Under the pieces are notes generated by a model. That model had not been told where the DNA came from and searched no databases. It was given only the letters and a program-made list of their open reading frames with translations. The position numbers and the translations under genes are program-made. This document shows, piece after piece, positions 6,181 to 8,561 of a DNA stretch of 8,561 nt; positions within the stretch are counted from its first letter, which is position 1; each line of letters begins with the position of its first letter. Where the stretch lies: positions 1 through 8,561 of the forward strand of contig DEKS01000089.1 in NCBI GenBank assembly GCA_002354005.1. The letters run 5' to 3'. This stretch comes from Bacteroidales bacterium UBA2716. GTDB lineage: Bacteria > Bacteroidota > Bacteroidia > Bacteroidales > UBA932.

Positions 6181-7392
6181 ATGAAAAAGCGCTATATACT
6201 CCTTGCGGCGGCCCTCCTGTGTGCCGCTTGCGTCAAGCCCAAGGTGGAATTTGTAGATTTTGAAACCTTTAAGGTTCGCTCCGTCAAATCTACGGAGGTG
6301 GCCCTGGAGGACGGTTCCGTCAATCCGGAAGTGCAGTTCATGGAAAGTGAGGACCCGGAAACCAAGGTAGCTGTCACCAGCGTGGCGCGCCTGACGTCGG
6401 ACCTGCTGGGCGCCATAAGCAGCAACAACGTCATCCACGTGAGCGGCACCTATACCGGCCACGACATTGACGGCAGTCCCATCACCCTTTCCGGCAAGCT
6501 GCTGGTCCCGCGGGACGGCAAAGTCAAGAACCTGGTCATTGTGAGCCACTACACCATCGGCGCCAACTATGAATGCCCCTCGGAATGCTTCCCCATGGAA
6601 GGGCTGGTAGCCGCCAAAGGCTATGCCGTGGTGGTGGCGGACTATATCGGCTTTGGCGTCACGGCAAACCGCATCCATCCGTACATGCATGTGGAGAGCA
6701 CGGCACGTTCCGTAGTGGACATGGCCCTGGCCGTAAAACCCTATCTGGAGCACATCGGCCGCGCTCCGGAAAGCGACAAGGTCATCCTGATGGGCTATTC
6801 CCAGGGCGGTTCCACCACGCTGGGCGTCATGCGGATGATCCAGCGCGAGTACAGCGACGTCCTTCCCATCCAGAAGGTCTATTGCGGCGGCGGTCCGTAC
6901 GACCTTGCCGCCACCTTCGACAAAGCCATGGCGGACGATGTTACGGGCATCCCCTGCGCCATCCCCATGATTCTGCAGGGCGTGAACGAGGGAGAAGATC
7001 TGGGCTTGGACTATGCCGATTTTTTCCAGCCCCGCCTGCTGGAGTATTTCGATGAGTGGATCAATTCCAAGCGCTATACCGTGAACCAGATGAACCGCCT
7101 GATGGGCGCCAAGTCGCTCCATGAGCTCATGACGGACGCAGGCCGTGACAAACACAACATGAACACGGCCCTTTTTTACCGGGCGCTCTTGAACAACTCC
7201 GTACTGGACTTCAGGCCCCAGTCACCCATTTACATGTTTCACAGCACGCAGGACCAGACCGTGCCCTTTGTAAACGCCCAGCGCGCGGAAACCTTCTTCA
7301 AGGGGTACAATATAGACTTCGACTTTGGCGAATACGGCGTTCATTCCATGGGAGCCGTCCGTTTTATCATGCATGTGGCCTCGGAGTTATAA
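6181..7392 (+). CDS. Alpha/beta-hydrolase lipoprotein (esterase/lipase-like)
   Basis: This is a 403-residue exported hydrolase. Its N-terminus (MKKR, hydrophobic 5-13, then CAAC 14-17) looks like a lipoprotein signal with Cys17 as the lipidated residue, although Cys at -3 is unusual. After a roughly 80-residue N-terminal region comes the alpha/beta-hydrolase fold: strand LVIVSHYTIG (118-127), GYAVVVADYIGFG (147-159), the nucleophile elbow GYSQGG (205-210, Ser207), the acid in HSTQDQTVPF (354-363, Asp358) and the histidine in YGVHSMGA (385-392, His388). The triad is thus complete. The layout resembles secretory lipases and bacterial esterases; it could cleave esters of decorated glycans or other small esters, and a peptidase role is less likely. 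The ATG at 6181 is chosen because it starts the signal peptide. The in-frame extension back to 5965 lies within the preceding gene. It sits 4 nt after the barrel gene and 12 nt before the next lipoprotein gene. Confidence 0.85.
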   Translation: MKKRYILLAAALLCAACVKPKVEFVDFETFKVRSVKSTEVALEDGSVNPEVQFMESEDPETKVAVTSVARLTSDLLGAISSNNVIHVSGTYTGHDIDGSPITLSGKLLVPRDGKVKNLVIVSHYTIGANYECPSECFPMEGLVAAKGYAVVVADYIGFGVTANRIHPYMHVESTARSVVDMALAVKPYLEHIGRAPESDKVILMGYSQGGSTTLGVMRMIQREYSDVLPIQKVYCGGGPYDLAATFDKAMADDVTGIPCAIPMILQGVNEGEDLGLDYADFFQPRLLEYFDEWINSKRYTVNQMNRLMGAKSLHELMTDAGRDKHNMNTALFYRALLNNSVLDFRPQSPIYMFHSTQDQTVPFVNAQRAETFFKGYNIDFDFGEYGVHSMGAVRFIMHVASEL

Positions 7393-7404
7393 TTGTCAAA
7401 GCGT

Positions 7405-8232
7405 ATGAAAAAATGGAGCATCATTGCAGTGTCAGTGCTGGCCGTGCTGGGCTGCACCAAGGACCGGCCGTTTACGGAACCTTGCACGTTTGACCTGAAA
7501 GTCACCAAGGTGGCCGGCACCAAGGCGTGGTTGAACATTGTGCCCTCCAACTCGGGGGCTTATTATTCGATTGCGCTGTTCAACGAATACTCCGACGTCT
7601 TTGACAAGCCGGCCATGGAATTGGCCGAGATGCAGCTGGGCTGGGACAAAGACCGGTACGGGGCATGGGAAAATCAACTGGAAAACATGAGCAGTTATGC
7701 CGATGTCTTCTGCTATCAGGGCACGCGCGAAATCAAGTTGAAAGACTTGGTGTCCGGCCTCAGGCACCGGATTGTCATCATGCAAGTCAACCCGGAAACG
7801 CGCACCATCATCGGAACGCCGCAGGATGTGGGCTTTGCCACCAAGGTGGTGGAAATGACGGACCTTACGTTCGACGTCCAGTTTGGTGCCGACAAAGTGA
7901 CCATCACGCCCTCCGACCCGGACGCAACATACTACTGGGACTACGACAGCCGTTCGCGCATAGAGGAAAAGTTCATGGACCCCGGCGTTTTCTTCTATTC
8001 CATCATAGACTTGTACGAGGACTACGACTTCATGTCCAGCATGATATCCAGGGGAACGGAAGCATACGTCTTCTCGGCCAATGACCGGCACATAGAAGAG
8101 GGAGAGGAGTGCATGCTGGTGGTGGCCGGTTATGCCGACGGGGAAATCAATACGGCACAGAACGCCTATTCGTTCGTTTATCATAAGGACAAACCCATAA
8201 CGTTTGTCAAGTTGGACGACGGAAATGATTAG
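7405..8232 (+). CDS. Lipoprotein with two Ig/FN3-like repeats
   Basis: This is a 275-residue putative lipoprotein: MKKW, a hydrophobic stretch (5-15) and the lipobox-like VLGC (14-17) with Cys17. The mature part appears to hold two related domains of about 115 residues. Domain 1 (about 29-145) begins FDLKVTKV and has AWLNIVPSNSGAYYSIAL (41-58). Domain 2 (about 155-262) begins FDVQFGADKVTITPSDPDATYYW (156-178). Both continue with a helical, acidic insertion and then a strand of the 'hRIVIMQVNPE' or 'ECMLVVAGYADG' kind (121-131, 236-246), followed by a closing aromatic strand. This fits tandem beta-sandwich domains seen in many Bacteroidota surface lipoproteins; no catalytic residues are apparent, so substrate binding or a scaffold role is a guess. 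The frame extends to a TTG at 7393, but ATG 7405 begins the signal peptide. It is the third gene of the probable operon. I do not recognise a named family. Confidence 0.75.
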   Translation: MKKWSIIAVSVLAVLGCTKDRPFTEPCTFDLKVTKVAGTKAWLNIVPSNSGAYYSIALFNEYSDVFDKPAMELAEMQLGWDKDRYGAWENQLENMSSYADVFCYQGTREIKLKDLVSGLRHRIVIMQVNPETRTIIGTPQDVGFATKVVEMTDLTFDVQFGADKVTITPSDPDATYYWDYDSRSRIEEKFMDPGVFFYSIIDLYEDYDFMSSMISRGTEAYVFSANDRHIEEGEECMLVVAGYADGEINTAQNAYSFVYHKDKPITFVKLDDGND

Positions 8233-8280
8233 CTGATTTTTACACGAAAACCAAGTTGGATTATGGCAGTACGGAACGGA

Positions 8281-8561
8281 ATGAAACACTGGTTTGTTTT
8301 TTTACTGGGCTGCACGCTGCACTGGGCGCTTGCTGCCCAGCCCCGTGTTTGGGAGAACTTTGACCGGGACTGGGAGTTTGCCTACGGACACGCGGCAGAC
8401 CCTGCGCAGGACTTTGGCTGCGGTACGGAGTACTTCAATTACCTCACCAAGGCAGCCTCCATCCACAACGAAGGCCCCTATAGTCTCACCTTTGACAAAG
8501 CCCGCTGGGGCGTAGCGTGGAAGCCGGTAGACCTCCCGCACGACTGGGTGGTGGACCTGCC
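8281..8561 (+). CDS. Glycoside hydrolase family 2, N-terminal part (cut by window)
   Basis: The first 93 residues of a much larger protein are visible; the frame is open to the last base. After a signal peptide (MKHW, hydrophobic 5-18, likely cleavage after Ala-Ala near 18-20) comes the start of a GH2 sugar-binding jelly-roll domain: NFDRDWEFAYG (26-36), a tract YFNYLTKAASIHNEGPY (51-67) and LPHDWVVDL (85-93). The LPHDW motif and the tract before it are characteristic of Bacteroidota GH2 enzymes annotated as beta-galactosidases. Catalytic residues lie downstream of the window, so the substrate cannot be told. ATG 8281 is preferred; an in-frame ATG at 8263 would add six residues and make LLGC (14-17) look like a lipobox, which leaves secreted versus lipidated open. 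It lies 48 nt after the preceding gene with no clear promoter between, so it is probably part of the same operon. Confidence 0.9.
   Translation, partial: MKHWFVFLLGCTLHWALAAQPRVWENFDRDWEFAYGHAADPAQDFGCGTEYFNYLTKAASIHNEGPYSLTFDKARWGVAWKPVDLPHDWVVDL

Noticed and set aside
8233..8280. Search for a separate promoter before the GH2 gene
   Set aside because: No TAnnTTTG-like octamer with a TTG at the proper spacing is present in the 48-nt gap, so the gene is treated as part of the upstream operon.

Overview
The window looks like a chromosomal segment of a GC-rich member of the Bacteroidota, probably Bacteroidales (Alistipes/Rikenellaceae-like composition is a guess). The evidence is promoters of the Bacteroidota type (TTG, about 20 nt, TAnnTTTG), no useful Shine-Dalgarno sequences, Bacteroidota-style exported lipoproteins and small outer-membrane barrels, and a glycoside hydrolase family 2 gene of the gut Bacteroidota type. 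No rRNA, tRNA, CRISPR array, insertion sequence or phage gene was seen.

Left part (1-3069). A DUF1963/YwqG-like gene reads rightward (100-732) and converges on a leftward pair across a strong 12-bp hairpin that can end transcription from both sides. The leftward pair is a ZIP metal transporter (2302-3069) followed by aspartate ammonia-lyase aspA (848-2260). aspA also has its own good promoter, embedded in the last codons of the ZIP gene.

Centre (3070-4935). A 76-bp divergent promoter region separates the ZIP gene from a rightward gene (3146-4921). That gene encodes a 12-helix MATE-family transporter fused to a cytoplasmic C-terminal domain resembling the RsbW/SpoIIAB-type HATPase fold. This fusion is the most unusual item in the window. 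Its stop codon abuts the stop codon of the next, convergent gene, with a small hairpin between them.

Right part (4935-8561). Two small secreted beta-barrel proteins are transcribed divergently from a 75-bp region (5454-5528) with one excellent and one partial promoter. The rightward barrel gene starts a tightly packed run of exported proteins: barrel, alpha/beta-hydrolase lipoprotein with a complete Ser-Asp-His triad, two-repeat Ig/FN3-like lipoprotein, then the 5' end of a GH2 enzyme (beta-galactosidase-like) cut by the window edge. Short gaps (4, 12 and 48 nt) and one visible promoter suggest an operon that processes a decorated glycan or ester substrate at the cell surface or in the periplasm, with no SusC/SusD pair in view. 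Substrate and joint function are inference.

All coding assignments rest on motif recognition by eye; no database search was possible.
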